Source: Planifilum fulgidum (GTDB lineage: Bacteria > Bacillota > Bacilli > Thermoactinomycetales > DSM-44946). Taken from it: a stretch of DNA of 59,470 nt. Shown piece after piece: positions 1 to 8,310 of the stretch. A model generated the notes under the pieces. The model was not told where the DNA came from and ran no database searches. It worked only from the letters and a program-made list of their open reading frames with translations. The stretch lies in assembly GCF_900113175.1 (NCBI RefSeq), contig NZ_FOOK01000020.1, positions 1-59,470 on the forward strand, written 5' to 3'. Every line of letters starts with the position of its first letter. Within the stretch, counting starts at the first letter, position 1. A program made the position numbers and the translations under genes.

Positions 1-168
1 TAAGCGCTGAAAGCATCTAAGCGCGAAGCCCCCCTCAAGATGAGATTTCCCACTCGCAGGCTTGCCTGCGAGGTAAGACCCCTCGGAGAAGACGAGGTGG
101 ATCGGTCCGAGGTGTAAGCGCAGCAATGCGTTCAGCTGACGGATCCGAATCGGTCGAGGGCTTCTCCT
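1..168 (+). rRNA. 23S ribosomal RNA, 3' end (partial)
   Basis: The first ~168 bases match the conserved 3' end of bacterial 23S rRNA, including the GAAAGCATCTAAGCGCGAAG segment, the GGATCGGTCCGAGGTGTAAG stretch and the terminal CTGACGGATCCGAATCGGTC region. The gene enters from outside the window, so only its last helices are present. The 3' boundary is set by comparison with the usual Bacillus end and may be off by a few bases. It lies about 66 bases upstream of the 5S gene, as expected for an rrn operon. Confidence 0.93.
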
Positions 169-234
169 TGCACCTCCACGCACTTGATCCCGTAGCCAAT
201 TTTGAGGGTGCGGAGCATCCTCAGCCACAATGCC

Positions 235-352
<118 letters not shown>

Positions 353-361
353 GGCCAAAAA

Positions 362-398
362 AAGACCCGGTCTTAGTGACCGGGTCTTTGATTTTTTC
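362..398 (+). terminator. rrn operon intrinsic terminator
   Basis: A 12-bp perfect stem (AAAGACCCGGTC / GACCGGGTCTTT) with a 5-base loop is followed by a T-rich tail. It lies ten bases after the 5S gene. Confidence 0.92.
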
Positions 399-540
399 GC
401 ACATCACGGAGCCTTTTGGAATGGTTCGGAAAGTGTTGGTGGTTGCCAATATCCTCTTTTGTTTTTCCTTCCCGCTGCGGATCAGGATGGCGTTTTCCGT
501 GAAAGTGCAGAGGAAGACTGCAGAACCGAAGTCCGAAACC

Positions 541-612
541 TCGGGATAGGGGATTCGGACCCCTGCATGCCGGCGTGAAAGGCTGGCGTGTTCACCACTT
601 CACCGGCGGGAC
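541..612 (-). pseudogene. degenerate tRNA-Glu (TTC) with non-pairing acceptor ends
   Basis: On the minus strand, just downstream of tRNA-Thr, the sequence keeps most of a tRNA-Glu: a D arm closed by GTG/CAC, an anticodon loop CTTTCAC (anticodon TTC) and a T arm AGGGG/CCCCT. The 3' acceptor strand is ATCCCGA, which needs a 5' partner like TCGGGAT, but the 5' strand reads GTCCCGC and cannot pair with it. There is also an A-C mismatch in the anticodon stem, and the T loop has C where U55 is expected. The 5' flank instead forms a small hairpin (CCGGCG/CGCCGG). I read it as a decayed tRNA gene; an assembly or sequence error is the alternative. Confidence 0.6.
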
Positions 613-619
613 ACGCCGG

Positions 620-692
620 AGCTCCCAACCAGACGCGAACTGGTGACCTCTTCCTTACCATGGAAGTGCTCTACCTGCTGAGCTGTGGGAGC
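620..692 (-). tRNA. tRNA-Thr (anticodon GGT)
   Basis: A complete cloverleaf reads on the minus strand: acceptor GCTCCCA/TGGGAGC, D arm GCTC/GAGC, anticodon stem CTTCC/GGAAG with loop ATGGTAA (anticodon GGT), and T arm ACCAG/CTGGT with loop TTCGCGT. The length is 73 bases to the discriminator base, and CCA is not encoded. It is transcribed toward the rRNA operon, head-on to it, and precedes a damaged tRNA-Glu, so this looks like the remnant of a small tRNA cluster. Confidence 0.95.
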
Positions 693-891
693 ATGGCTCC
701 TCCGGGTTGATGAATTTGGACGCCTTCCATGGTCGGGATGAAAGGAAAGGGGAATTGGATTCAATTCACCCACATAGTGTGGATTTTTATGCGGGAATAT
801 TTTTTCTTTTTGGTACACTATTGTCAGAGTCTTTCCATTCCCCGCATGGCTGTGCGGGTCACCTTCTCGTCGGAAGGAGGGCGTGGGATGG

Positions 892-1779
892 ATGAGCCAT
901 CAAGACCCAAAGAATCAAATAGGCCCAAAGCAGATGAAAGAGCTTAAAAAAAGGGCCCTTCAAAGGGGAATCATGATCACGTTCATTTCGGTCAGTCTGC
1001 TCAGTCTGTGGTTGTTCATCGCTTATCAATTCGGCTGGTTGACCGGGGCTGTGACACGAACCGCGGCAGCGTGGATCGGCCAATTGACGCCGGCCATCTC
1101 CGCTTGGCTGATGCATCACATCGGTCAGGGGGAGGGATCGTTTTACGGTTTTCGGCGCCCAACGCTGAAGTGGATGTTTCGGGGATGGATTCTGGGAATC
1201 GGACTTCCATCTGCGGCGTTTGGGGTTACGGGGATTTTTGGATGGGGCTCATTTGCTTCTTCATGGTCTGATGTGATGGAAAACATTCGGGAACAAGGGT
1301 TTGTAAGCCTGCCGTCCGATGTGTCCGTTTTACTCCTCTATGTGCTGTTTTCTTTGTTTGTTGTTCCATTGTTGTTGACCTTTTTTGCTTTGGGAGAGGA
1401 GATCGGTTGGAGGGGGTATCTTTTATCGCAGCTGCTCGTTTTCGGCCGCCGAAAAGCATTGCTCCTCTCCGGCCTTTTCTGGTCCGTGTGGCACATTCCA
1501 CTGGTTATGGTCGGTCAAGTCTATCCCGGACATCCGGCGGCCGGGTCGCTTCTCATCGTTCCATTTATCACAGGAGTGGGTGTGATCCTGGGCCATCTTC
1601 GCATGTCATCCCGAAGTATATGGATTCCCTCTCTTGCACACGGCACGTTTAACGCTCAGATGGCGGGTCCCGCAGCCGTGTTGGTTTCCGCATTCTCGCC
1701 GGTTTCCGGAGGATTTATGGGTGTGGCTGGAATCCTGGTGATCTGGTCCATCGCTTTGTGGCTGTTGTGGAAACGATAA
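892..1779 (+). CDS. CPBP family intramembrane glutamic endopeptidase
   Basis: A polytopic membrane protein of about 295 residues. It carries the CPBP (CAAX protease / Abi) motifs: an EExxxR motif (GEEIGWRGYLL, around residues 168-178), a HIPL segment after the next helix, and a late HGTFN motif, which together form the membrane-embedded active site in this family. Hydrophobic segments flank all three. AAGGAGG at 874-880 lies 11 bases before ATG 892; an in-frame GTG at 883 is only 2 bases from it, so I prefer 892. The family includes prenyl-protein proteases and bacteriocin self-immunity proteins; the substrate here is unknown. It sits alone between the rrn operon and gin and is not part of the conserved Bacillus order. 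Confidence 0.85.
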   Translation: MSHQDPKNQIGPKQMKELKKRALQRGIMITFISVSLLSLWLFIAYQFGWLTGAVTRTAAAWIGQLTPAISAWLMHHIGQGEGSFYGFRRPTLKWMFRGWILGIGLPSAAFGVTGIFGWGSFASSWSDVMENIREQGFVSLPSDVSVLLLYVLFSLFVVPLLLTFFALGEEIGWRGYLLSQLLVFGRRKALLLSGLFWSVWHIPLVMVGQVYPGHPAAGSLLIVPFITGVGVILGHLRMSSRSIWIPSLAHGTFNAQMAGPAAVLVSAFSPVSGGFMGVAGILVIWSIALWLLWKR

Positions 1780-1858
1780 TCTTTTGAAATGAGTCCCGGG
1801 AAGGTTGCGGATTCACGCATCTGCCGAGGGATGAACTGGAGTTTTGTGCATAAAAAAT

Positions 1859-1872
1859 GGTATACTTATACC
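1859..1872. repeat. perfect inverted repeat upstream of gin
   Basis: GGTATACTTATACC is a perfect 6+6 inverted repeat with a 2-base centre, about 135 bases upstream of gin in an AT-rich patch. It could be an operator or part of a promoter, but I cannot assign a protein to it. Confidence 0.3.
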
Positions 1873-2007
1873 TAACAAACCGTATTCGTATAAAAAGCGA
1901 AAAACGCCGACGGAAAGGCTTGGATTCGGGTTCTGACGCCTTTTTCCTCTTTCTGACGGTCGGAAGGACGGGAAAATCGGGTATGATCCACCGCCGACGA
2001 GGAAACA

Positions 2008-2247
2008 ATGGTTGAAAAAACTATGAAAAGGTGGGTCGACGGATTGATAGAAAAGAGTTCCCCCGTCTGTTGCATCGTATGCGAACAGCCGCGTCACGAG
2101 GGGATATCGGTTTTGGATGAGTTCATCTGCGACGATTGTGAGCGGAGCATCGTCCGCACTCCGGTGGAGGATAAAAAATATTCCTTTTTTGTGACGCAAC
2201 TAAGCCGAATCTGGCTGAACTGGCAGGGCTCAGCCCCGGGGACGTGA
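2008..2247 (+). CDS. gin: anti-sigma-G factor Gin (CsfB)
   Basis: A 79-residue protein with two CxxC pairs (Cys22/Cys25 and Cys41/Cys44) that can form the zinc site of Gin, followed by a short C-terminal helix. In B. subtilis Gin binds and inhibits sigma-G, and also sigma-E, to keep them silent at the wrong stage or in the wrong compartment. The position between an rrn operon and the yaaO-tmk operon is exactly that of csfB in B. subtilis, which supports the call. The ribosome binding site before ATG 2008 is weak (GAGGAA). I did not find a convincing sigma-F promoter upstream. xpaC and yaaN, which follow csfB in B. subtilis, are absent. Confidence 0.85.
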   Translation: MVEKTMKRWVDGLIEKSSPVCCIVCEQPRHEGISVLDEFICDDCERSIVRTPVEDKKYSFFVTQLSRIWLNWQGSAPGT

Positions 2248-2282
2248 AAGGTTCCCTTTTTCATTTTCCGAGGTGTTGCGGC

Positions 2283-3713
2283 ATGAAGGCGGATCGACAA
2301 CGAAGGGCGCCCCTGTATGAGGCGCTTGTGCGGCATATGAAGCGAAATCCCGGCAACTTCCACGTGCCCGGCCACAAGCAGGGCCGGGTGTTCGATGAAG
2401 AAGGACTCAAGCTGTTCGGTTCGGTTTTGTCCATCGATCTGACGGAGCTTTCCCCCTTGGACGATCTGCACGATCCCGCCGGGGTGATCGCCGAGGCCCA
2501 GGCGTTGGCGGCGGAGGCCTTCGGGGCTGATGAGACCTTTTTTCTGGTCGGCGGGAGCACGGCGGGCAATCTGGCGGCGATCCTCAGCTGCTGCAATCCG
2601 GGAGACGTGCTGCTGGTGCAGCGCAGTTCCCATCAATCGGTGTTTCACGCCTGCATGTTGGCCGGGGTGCGTCCGGTGTATCTGGGAACCCGGGTGGATG
2701 AAAAGAGCGGCTTGGATCAGGGGATCGATCCGGAGATTCTGGCGGAGGCTTTGGAACGTTTTCCCGAGGCCAAGGCCGTGGTGGTGACCAGCCCCTCCTA
2801 CCACGGGGTGGTTCAACCCATCGACCGGTTTGCCGACCTCTGCCACGCTCGCGGCACCCCCTTGATCGTGGACGAAGCCCATGGAGCGCATTTCGGCTTT
2901 CACCCTTCTCTTCCTCCCCCGGCAATCCGATCCGGCGCCGATCTGGCGGTCCAGTCCACCCACAAAATGCTGCCGGCGATGACCATGGCCTCCATGCTGC
3001 ACCTGCGGGGAAAGCGGATACGTCGGGAGCGGTTGACCCGCTGGCTCCGGATTCTCCAGTCCAGCAGCCCCTCCTACCCCCTCATGGCTTCCCTCGACTT
3101 GGCGAGGAAGCTGGCGGCGACGGAAGGGCGAAAGCGATTGGAGGACGTCTTGTCCGGCCTTGCAGCCATCCGGGAGCGGATCGGCGGCCTCCGCCGCCTC
3201 TCGGAAGCGGTCGGCCCCCTTCCCCAGGATCCCCTCAAACTGTCCCTGCAATCCGAGACGGGAACGTCCGGTTTTCGGATGGCCGAATGGCTGGAAAGCC
3301 GGGATTGTTTCCCCGAGATGGCCGACCATCGCCGGGTGCTGTTCACCTTTTCCCTGGCGCGACCGGGACGGGCGGAGGAGCGCCTGCTGTCCCTTTTGAG
3401 CGAATTGGACGAGCATCTGGCCGAAATGCCGAAGTCCCCCCCGCTTCCCCTTCCCCCCTTTCAGCGGTGGCGGGTGGGGGAAGGGCTGACCCGCTGGATG
3501 GATGCCTCAGGCATTCCCGTTCCCCTCGAAGAAGCGGTGGGAAGGCTTTCTGCCGACATGGTGCTCCCTTATCCTCCGGGAATCCCGCTCATCCTGCCCG
3601 GCGAGCGCTGGACGGAAGAGCAGGCCCTTTTTTTGCGGCAAGTGGTGGAAGCGGGGGGCCGGGTGCGGGGACTTTCCTCGGTTTCTCCGCTCTGCGTTTC
3701 CGTGTTAGAATAA
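2283..3713 (+). CDS. Orn/Lys/Arg decarboxylase family protein (YaaO-like)
   Basis: A 476-residue fold-type I PLP enzyme of the Orn/Lys/Arg decarboxylase group III family. The N-terminus holds the HVPGHKQG motif; the ADETFFLVGGSTAGN segment and the STHKML motif around residues 225-230 supply the PLP-binding pocket and the Schiff-base lysine. A smaller C-terminal domain follows. GAGGTG lies 7 bases before ATG 2283; an upstream GTG at 2244 overlaps gin and has no site. It is the first gene of the tmk-rsmI run, as yaaO is in B. subtilis. Lysine, arginine and ornithine are all possible substrates, and this subgroup is poorly characterised. Confidence 0.88.
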   Translation: MKADRQRRAPLYEALVRHMKRNPGNFHVPGHKQGRVFDEEGLKLFGSVLSIDLTELSPLDDLHDPAGVIAEAQALAAEAFGADETFFLVGGSTAGNLAAILSCCNPGDVLLVQRSSHQSVFHACMLAGVRPVYLGTRVDEKSGLDQGIDPEILAEALERFPEAKAVVVTSPSYHGVVQPIDRFADLCHARGTPLIVDEAHGAHFGFHPSLPPPAIRSGADLAVQSTHKMLPAMTMASMLHLRGKRIRRERLTRWLRILQSSSPSYPLMASLDLARKLAATEGRKRLEDVLSGLAAIRERIGGLRRLSEAVGPLPQDPLKLSLQSETGTSGFRMAEWLESRDCFPEMADHRRVLFTFSLARPGRAEERLLSLLSELDEHLAEMPKSPPLPLPPFQRWRVGEGLTRWMDASGIPVPLEEAVGRLSADMVLPYPPGIPLILPGERWTEEQALFLRQVVEAGGRVRGLSSVSPLCVSVLE

Positions 3714-3764
3714 GTTGACGGTTTCATTGGTCAATCGGCCGGAAGGCCAATGGAGGATCGGAGA

Positions 3765-4409
3765 ATGAACGGTTGGTTGATCACATTGGAAGGCCCGGAA
3801 GGCGGGGGGAAATCGACGCAGATCGCCCTGCTCCGGGATTTTTTGGAGCGGGCCGGCGTGCCTTGCACCGTGGTGAGGGAGCCGGGAGGAACGGAGATCG
3901 GCGACCGGATCCGGGGAATCCTGCTGGATCCCCGGGCCGCGGACATGACGGTGAGGACGGAGATTCTGCTGTATGCGGCCTCCCGGGCCCAGCTGGTGGA
4001 ACGGGTGATTCTCCCGGCCCTGCGCCGCGGAGAGGTGGTTCTGTGCGACCGATTTGTGGATTCCAGCATGGCATATCAGGGGTTCGGAGCGTTTTGGGAC
4101 CGGGAGGAGATCCGCTTGGTGAACCGGGTGGCCACGGGCGGTCTCCGGCCGGATCGGACGTACCTTTTGGACGTCCCGGTGGAAGAGAGTATCCGCCGCC
4201 TCCAAAGTCGGGGGCGGGGGGTTGACCGCATCGAACGGAAGGGAAAGGAGTATCATGAACGGGTTCGCCAGGGCTTTTTGCACCTTGCTTCAGCCGAGCC
4301 GGACCGCTTTTTGGTGGTGGATGCGAGTCGTCCCGCCGACGAGGTGTTCCGCATTCTTAGGCGGGATTTGGAAAAGCTGATTCCCATATCCCGGGAGGGA
4401 GAAGCGTGA
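3765..4409 (+). CDS. tmk: thymidylate kinase
   Basis: A 214-residue protein that phosphorylates dTMP to dTDP for DNA synthesis. The P-loop GPEGGGKST is at residues 10-18, a DR(Y/F) element appears as CDRFVDSS, and a lid region follows around residues 140-150. GGAGG at 3752-3756 lies 8 bases before ATG 3765; an ATG at 3750 overlaps the binding site and is rejected. The stop codon overlaps the GTG start of the next gene, which implies translational coupling in the same operon. Confidence 0.97.
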   Translation: MNGWLITLEGPEGGGKSTQIALLRDFLERAGVPCTVVREPGGTEIGDRIRGILLDPRAADMTVRTEILLYAASRAQLVERVILPALRRGEVVLCDRFVDSSMAYQGFGAFWDREEIRLVNRVATGGLRPDRTYLLDVPVEESIRRLQSRGRGVDRIERKGKEYHERVRQGFLHLASAEPDRFLVVDASRPADEVFRILRRDLEKLIPISREGEA

Positions 4410-4729
4410 AACTGATCATCGCGGTGGTGCAGGATCGGGACAGCAATCGCCTGTCACAGGCGCTGGTAAGGGAAAACATCCCGGTGACCAAACTGGCCAG
4501 TACCGGAGGGTTTCTGCGGGCGGGAAACACCACCTTTCTGATCGGGGTGGGCGATGACCAGGTGGAAAAGGTCCTGGATATCATCCGGGAAAACAGTCAG
4601 GTTCGAAAGGAATTTATCACCCCCCACATGGGCGGGGACACCCAGGAAGGCGGTTCCTGTCCGGTGGAAGTCCGGATCGGGGGAGCGACCGTCTTCGTCC
4701 TGGCGGTGGAGCGGTTTGAGCATTTTTGA
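4406..4729 (+). CDS. darA: cyclic di-AMP receptor DarA (YaaQ, PII-like)
   Basis: A 107-residue PII-like protein. Residues IIAVVQDRDSNRLSQALV at the N-terminus and the segment TKLASTGGFLRAGNTTFLIG are typical of DarA/YaaQ, which forms a trimer that binds c-di-AMP at subunit interfaces. Its downstream target is unknown in any organism I can name with certainty. It starts at GTG 4406, overlapping the tmk stop. The yaaR gene that separates it from holB in B. subtilis is missing, and holB follows after 14 bases. Confidence 0.93.
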   Translation: MKLIIAVVQDRDSNRLSQALVRENIPVTKLASTGGFLRAGNTTFLIGVGDDQVEKVLDIIRENSQVRKEFITPHMGGDTQEGGSCPVEVRIGGATVFVLAVERFEHF

Positions 4730-4743
4730 GCGGAGGGTTGGAC

Positions 4744-5769
4744 ATGTCTTTCGATGCGGTTCTGGGGCAGGAGAAGGCGATTCGCCGGATACGTGCGGGA
4801 ATTCTGCGGAATCGGGTGGCCCACGCCTACCTTTTTACCGGTCCCCCGGGCGCGGGAAAGCGCCGGGCGGCGCTGGAGCTTTCGAAGGCCCTCAACTGCC
4901 CTGCCGCTCCTCCCGATGATTCCTGCGACCGCTGCGAAACTTGCCGTCGGATCGAACACGGAAATCACCCCGACGTGGTGCGGATTGTACCGGAGGGGGC
5001 CTCGATCAAGATCGAGCAGGTGCGGCGCCTGCAGCGGGAATTCGCTTATGCCGCCGCGGAAGCGGAGCGCCGCGTGGTGATCATCGAAGAGGCGGAGACG
5101 ATGACTGCGGAAGCGGCCAACAGCATGCTCAAATTTCTGGAGGAGCCGGTGACGCCGATGGTTGCGGTGCTGATTGCGGAAAAGGAGGATGCGGTGCTTC
5201 CGACGATCCGTTCCCGTTGTCAGCAGATCCGCTTTGTAAAGCCGTTGCCGGAACGCCTCGAACAGCGGCTGATCGAGGAAGGGATGGACCCGGCGCTGGC
5301 CCGGATCGCCGCCCATCTGGGCGGCGGAGAGGAAATCCGCCGTTTCGCCGAAGGGGAGGAGTTTGCCCGACTTTGTGAGCAAGTGATAAAATGGAGTGGA
5401 GAAGTGCTCGCCGGCCGGGGAGAGGCGCTGATTTCCCCGGAGGCGGAATGGATGAGAGGAAATCCGGACAAGCAAGTGCTGGAAACGGTTCTCGATCTGA
5501 TGCTCCTTTGGCTTCGGGATCTGTTGAATCGGATGCTGGGGCGAGCAGGCCGGGAAATCTTCGCCCGCTGGGAGGCCGAACAAATCCGGCAGTCCGCCGG
5601 GTGGACGCCGTCCCGGCTGGTTCAGGCGATGGATTGTGTCATCCATGCGCGGCGGCAGCTGAGCGGACCGGTCCAGCCCCAGTCCGTATTCGAACAGATG
5701 GTGTTGGCCATTCAGGAGGGATCGCTCCATGTACGCAGTGACCGGAGTCCGCTTTCGACAGGCGGGTAA
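4744..5769 (+). CDS. holB: DNA polymerase III subunit delta'
   Basis: A 341-residue clamp-loader subunit. The N-terminal AAA+ domain shows GPPGAGKRRAA in the Walker A position, a zinc module with CDRCETCRR about 30 residues later, and SMLKFLEEP (the usual delta' motif). ATP hydrolysis is generally not expected from delta' proteins. CGGAGGG lies 7 bases before ATG 4744; an upstream TTG at 4726 overlaps darA and is unlikely. The end of the gene overlaps the start of ricT by 41 bases. The operon order darA-holB-ricT-yabA matches Bacillus apart from the loss of yaaR. Confidence 0.94.
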   Translation: MSFDAVLGQEKAIRRIRAGILRNRVAHAYLFTGPPGAGKRRAALELSKALNCPAAPPDDSCDRCETCRRIEHGNHPDVVRIVPEGASIKIEQVRRLQREFAYAAAEAERRVVIIEEAETMTAEAANSMLKFLEEPVTPMVAVLIAEKEDAVLPTIRSRCQQIRFVKPLPERLEQRLIEEGMDPALARIAAHLGGGEEIRRFAEGEEFARLCEQVIKWSGEVLAGRGEALISPEAEWMRGNPDKQVLETVLDLMLLWLRDLLNRMLGRAGREIFARWEAEQIRQSAGWTPSRLVQAMDCVIHARRQLSGPVQPQSVFEQMVLAIQEGSLHVRSDRSPLSTGG

Positions 5770-6532
5770 GATATATTATTTCGACCCCTGCGGATTGCCC
5801 GTCCGACCGGGAGATCACGTGATCGTTGAAACCGTGAGGGGAATCGAATACGGGAAAGTGGTGTCGGGAATCCGCTATGTCACGGAGGAGGAGGTTGTCC
5901 TCCCCCTGAAAAAGGTGATCCGCATCGCCGGACCGGAAGATGCCGAACAGGTGGAGCGGAACCGCAAGGCGGCCCGGAAGGCCATGGATATTTGCCGGGA
6001 AAAGATCCGGGAGCACGGATTGGAGATGAAGCTGGTCGACGCCGAATACACCTTCGACCGGAACAAGGTGATCTTCTATTTCACCGCCGACGGGCGGGTC
6101 GATTTCCGGGAGCTGGTGCGCGATTTGGCCGCGGTGTTCCGGACGCGGATCGAACTTCGGCAGATTGGCGTGCGGGACGAGGCGAAGATGCTGGGCGGAA
6201 TCGGTCCATGCGGCCGGATCCTCTGCTGTTCCTCTTTTCTCGGGGACTTTGAACCGGTTTCGATCAAGATGGCCAAGGATCAAAACCTTTCCCTCAACCC
6301 AGTGAAGATTTCCGGACTGTGCGGACGATTGATGTGCTGTCTGAAATATGAAAATGAACTTTATGAGGAAGCGAAGCGCCGGATGCCCGATGTGGGGACG
6401 CGGGTTCGCACCCCGGAAGGGGAAGGAAAAGTGGTGCTCCTCAATCTGCTGGAACGGAGGGTGCAGGTCCAATTGAGCGATTCGGGGCGCACCGTGGAAC
6501 ATCCGGTGGAAGAGATCCATGCGAAATCCTGA
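5729..6532 (+). CDS. ricT: PSP1-domain regulator RicT (YaaT)
   Basis: A 267-residue PSP1 (YaaT) family protein. In B. subtilis RicT forms the Y-complex with RicA and RicF, carries [4Fe-4S] clusters, promotes mRNA maturation by RNase Y and is needed for timely Spo0A activation. Cysteines cluster at residues 161, 166, 167 and at 198, 203, 204 in two CGRxxCC motifs, the expected cluster ligands. AGGAGGG at 5715-5721 supports ATG 5729, inside the 3' end of holB. RicA and RicF are not in the window. Confidence 0.93.
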   Translation: MYAVTGVRFRQAGKIYYFDPCGLPVRPGDHVIVETVRGIEYGKVVSGIRYVTEEEVVLPLKKVIRIAGPEDAEQVERNRKAARKAMDICREKIREHGLEMKLVDAEYTFDRNKVIFYFTADGRVDFRELVRDLAAVFRTRIELRQIGVRDEAKMLGGIGPCGRILCCSSFLGDFEPVSIKMAKDQNLSLNPVKISGLCGRLMCCLKYENELYEEAKRRMPDVGTRVRTPEGEGKVVLLNLLERRVQVQLSDSGRTVEHPVEEIHAKS

Positions 6533-6557
6533 ACTTTTTGGGGATTGAGGTGGAGGC

Positions 6558-6923
6558 GTGGACAAGCAGGAAATGTTGAACCGTATGGTTCGGATGGAAG
6601 AGAGGATCGGCGAGCTTTATGAGGAGCTTAGCGCACTGAAACAGCAGGTCGTGGAACTGATCGAAGAGAACACGCGGCTGAAGATGGAAAACCAGTCCCT
6701 GCGGGAATGGAAAACCCGTTTGCAGAGCCAGGAAACGATGCCCGGAGAGGAAGCGGAAAAGAAGGTTTCTCCCCCGGAGACGGGAGCGAAAGGCGGGGTG
6801 GATCACCTGCTGCAGCTGTACCAGGAAGGCTTTCACATCTGCAACGTCCACTACGGCCAGATGCGGCCGGAGGGGGACTGCCTGTTTTGCCTCGCATTTC
6901 TCAACAAGTCGTCTGCGGATTGA
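6558..6923 (+). CDS. yabA: replication initiation control protein YabA
   Basis: A 121-residue protein with an N-terminal leucine-rich coiled coil (about residues 5-55), a charged linker and a C-terminal zinc-binding module with Cys95, Cys108 and Cys111 plus nearby His93/His98. In B. subtilis YabA tetramers bridge DnaA and DnaN and restrain initiation of replication. The start is GTG 6558 after TGGAGG. In B. subtilis a tRNA methyltransferase gene (yabB) and a GIY-YIG gene (yazA) come next; both are missing here, and rsmI follows directly. Confidence 0.92.
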   Translation: MDKQEMLNRMVRMEERIGELYEELSALKQQVVELIEENTRLKMENQSLREWKTRLQSQETMPGEEAEKKVSPPETGAKGGVDHLLQLYQEGFHICNVHYGQMRPEGDCLFCLAFLNKSSAD

Positions 6924-6977
6924 AGGCGCTGGGAATACCGGCGTTCTTTTTTACTTTGGACGAAAGGGGACCGGAAG

Positions 6978-7874
6978 ATGCAGGTGCAGCGAAGCTTTGA
7001 GGACGCGGCGGAAGGGGGGGCTCTGTACGTTGTCGGGACTCCGATCGGCCATCTCCAGGATTTGAGTCCCCGGGCGAAGGAGATTCTGGAGCAAGCGGAC
7101 GTGATCGCCGCCGAAGATACCCGGCATACCCGGAAACTGCTGACACGGTTCGACATTTCCAAGAAAGAACTGGTCAGTTACCACGAACACAACCGGAAAT
7201 CCCGGGGACCGCAGTTGATCGAGCGGCTTCTCGGGGGTGAGTCCGTCGCCCTGGTGAGCGATGCGGGGATGCCGGCCATCTCCGATCCCGGCGCCGAGCT
7301 GGTCCGGGAAGCCCTGGAACGGGAAATCCCGGTCATTCCCATTCCCGGGCCCAACGCGGCCGTCACCGCCCTGGTCGCTTCGGGAATTCCTCCCGTTCCC
7401 TTCGTGTTCCTCGGCTTTCTGCCCCGGATTTCCAAGGAGCGGGAGAGGGTGCTGTCCCGGTGGAAGGAGGCGGAGGCCGCCCTGGTCTGTTACGAGGCGC
7501 CCCACCGGCTGGTCCCCACCCTGGAGTCGGTGCGCAAGGTGCTGGGGGACCGCCGCATCGCCCTGGCCCGGGAGATGACCAAGGCTCACGAGGAGTGGCT
7601 CAGGGGAAAAGTGAGCGAGATCCTCGCCCATTTGGCGGAGCACCCTCCCCGCGGGGAATACACGCTGGTGATATCCGGTGCCGACCCGGTCGACCGTTCC
7701 GGACAGTCCGAAGAAAAGTGGTGGTCCCCCCTCACCGTCGAGGAACATGTGGAGTGGTATCTTCGCCGGGGGCAATCCAAGAAGGAGGCGATCCGCTCCG
7801 CCGCCCGGGACCGATCCCTGCCCAAGCGGGAAGTTTATCGGATGGTTCACCGCGAAAACAAAGAAGGAAATTAG
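6978..7874 (+). CDS. rsmI: 16S rRNA (cytidine1402-2'-O)-methyltransferase RsmI
   Basis: A 298-residue tetrapyrrole-methylase-fold enzyme that 2'-O-methylates C1402 in the 16S rRNA decoding centre. The sequence VVGTPIGHLQDLSPRA near the N-terminus, AAEDTRHTRKLL, VSDAGMPAISDPG and IPGPNA are standard RsmI motifs. The extra C-terminal region (residues ~235-298) resembles the helix-turn-helix tail found in many RsmI proteins. It ends the run that began at yaaO and faces abrB tail to tail. Confidence 0.95.
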   Translation: MQVQRSFEDAAEGGALYVVGTPIGHLQDLSPRAKEILEQADVIAAEDTRHTRKLLTRFDISKKELVSYHEHNRKSRGPQLIERLLGGESVALVSDAGMPAISDPGAELVREALEREIPVIPIPGPNAAVTALVASGIPPVPFVFLGFLPRISKERERVLSRWKEAEAALVCYEAPHRLVPTLESVRKVLGDRRIALAREMTKAHEEWLRGKVSEILAHLAEHPPRGEYTLVISGADPVDRSGQSEEKWWSPLTVEEHVEWYLRRGQSKKEAIRSAARDRSLPKREVYRMVHRENKEGN

Positions 7875-7876
7875 AA

Positions 7877-7901
7877 AGGCCTTCCGCTGCGCGGAAGGCC
7901 T
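7877..7901. terminator. hairpin between rsmI and abrB
   Basis: An 11-bp perfect stem (AGGCCTTCCGC / GCGGAAGGCCT) with a 3-base loop lies just after rsmI. It lacks a U-tract in the plus direction; in the minus direction a TTTCTAATTT stretch follows, so it may end abrB transcription better than rsmI transcription. Confidence 0.5.
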
Positions 7902-7984
7902 GCGCATGAGCGCGAACAGAACCGAAAAGAAAAGGAAGAATATGCAAAAACGCGCTTCTTTCCATGTAATTACAATGAAAACGA

Positions 7985-8263
7985 TTACTCCACGGTTACT
8001 CCTTCTTTCTCCTTTTGGAGCAATTGGTACATTTCTTCAATGCACTTTTTGCTTACGACTTTGTTCCTATAGCGAATGGTGTTGTCCACTTCGCCGGTAA
8101 AAATGCAAGCTGGTTCATATTTTTTTAACACGATCCGTTCGCCGTCCACGAAAATTTCCAGCGCATCCTTTTCTCCGATCCCCAAGGTCCTGCGCAGTTC
8201 AATCGGAATCACCACGCGCCCCAGCTCGTCCACCTTCCGCACAATTCCGGTAGATTTCAGCAT
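7985..8263 (-). CDS. abrB: transition state regulator AbrB
   Basis: A 92-residue DNA-binding protein with the N-terminal swapped-hairpin AbrB fold (MLKSTGIVRKVDELGRVVIP...) and a C-terminal multimerisation region. AbrB represses many post-exponential genes and is itself repressed by Spo0A~P. GGAG lies 8-9 bases upstream of ATG 8263. It is on the minus strand between rsmI and metS, as in B. subtilis. Its upstream region carries a sigma-A promoter and two Spo0A boxes (separate entry). Paralogue SpoVT lies at 31.6 kb. Confidence 0.96.
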   Translation of the reverse strand: MLKSTGIVRKVDELGRVVIPIELRRTLGIGEKDALEIFVDGERIVLKKYEPACIFTGEVDNTIRYRNKVVSKKCIEEMYQLLQKEKEGVTVE

Positions 8264-8310
8264 TTTTCACTTCTCCTCTCTTTTGCAGTCTTTTTGATCT
8301 TGGTCTCGAA

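Noticed and set aside
7877-7901. Strong rho-independent terminator for rsmI
   Set aside because: The stem is perfect but no T run follows on the plus strand, so I listed it only as a hairpin that may serve abrB.
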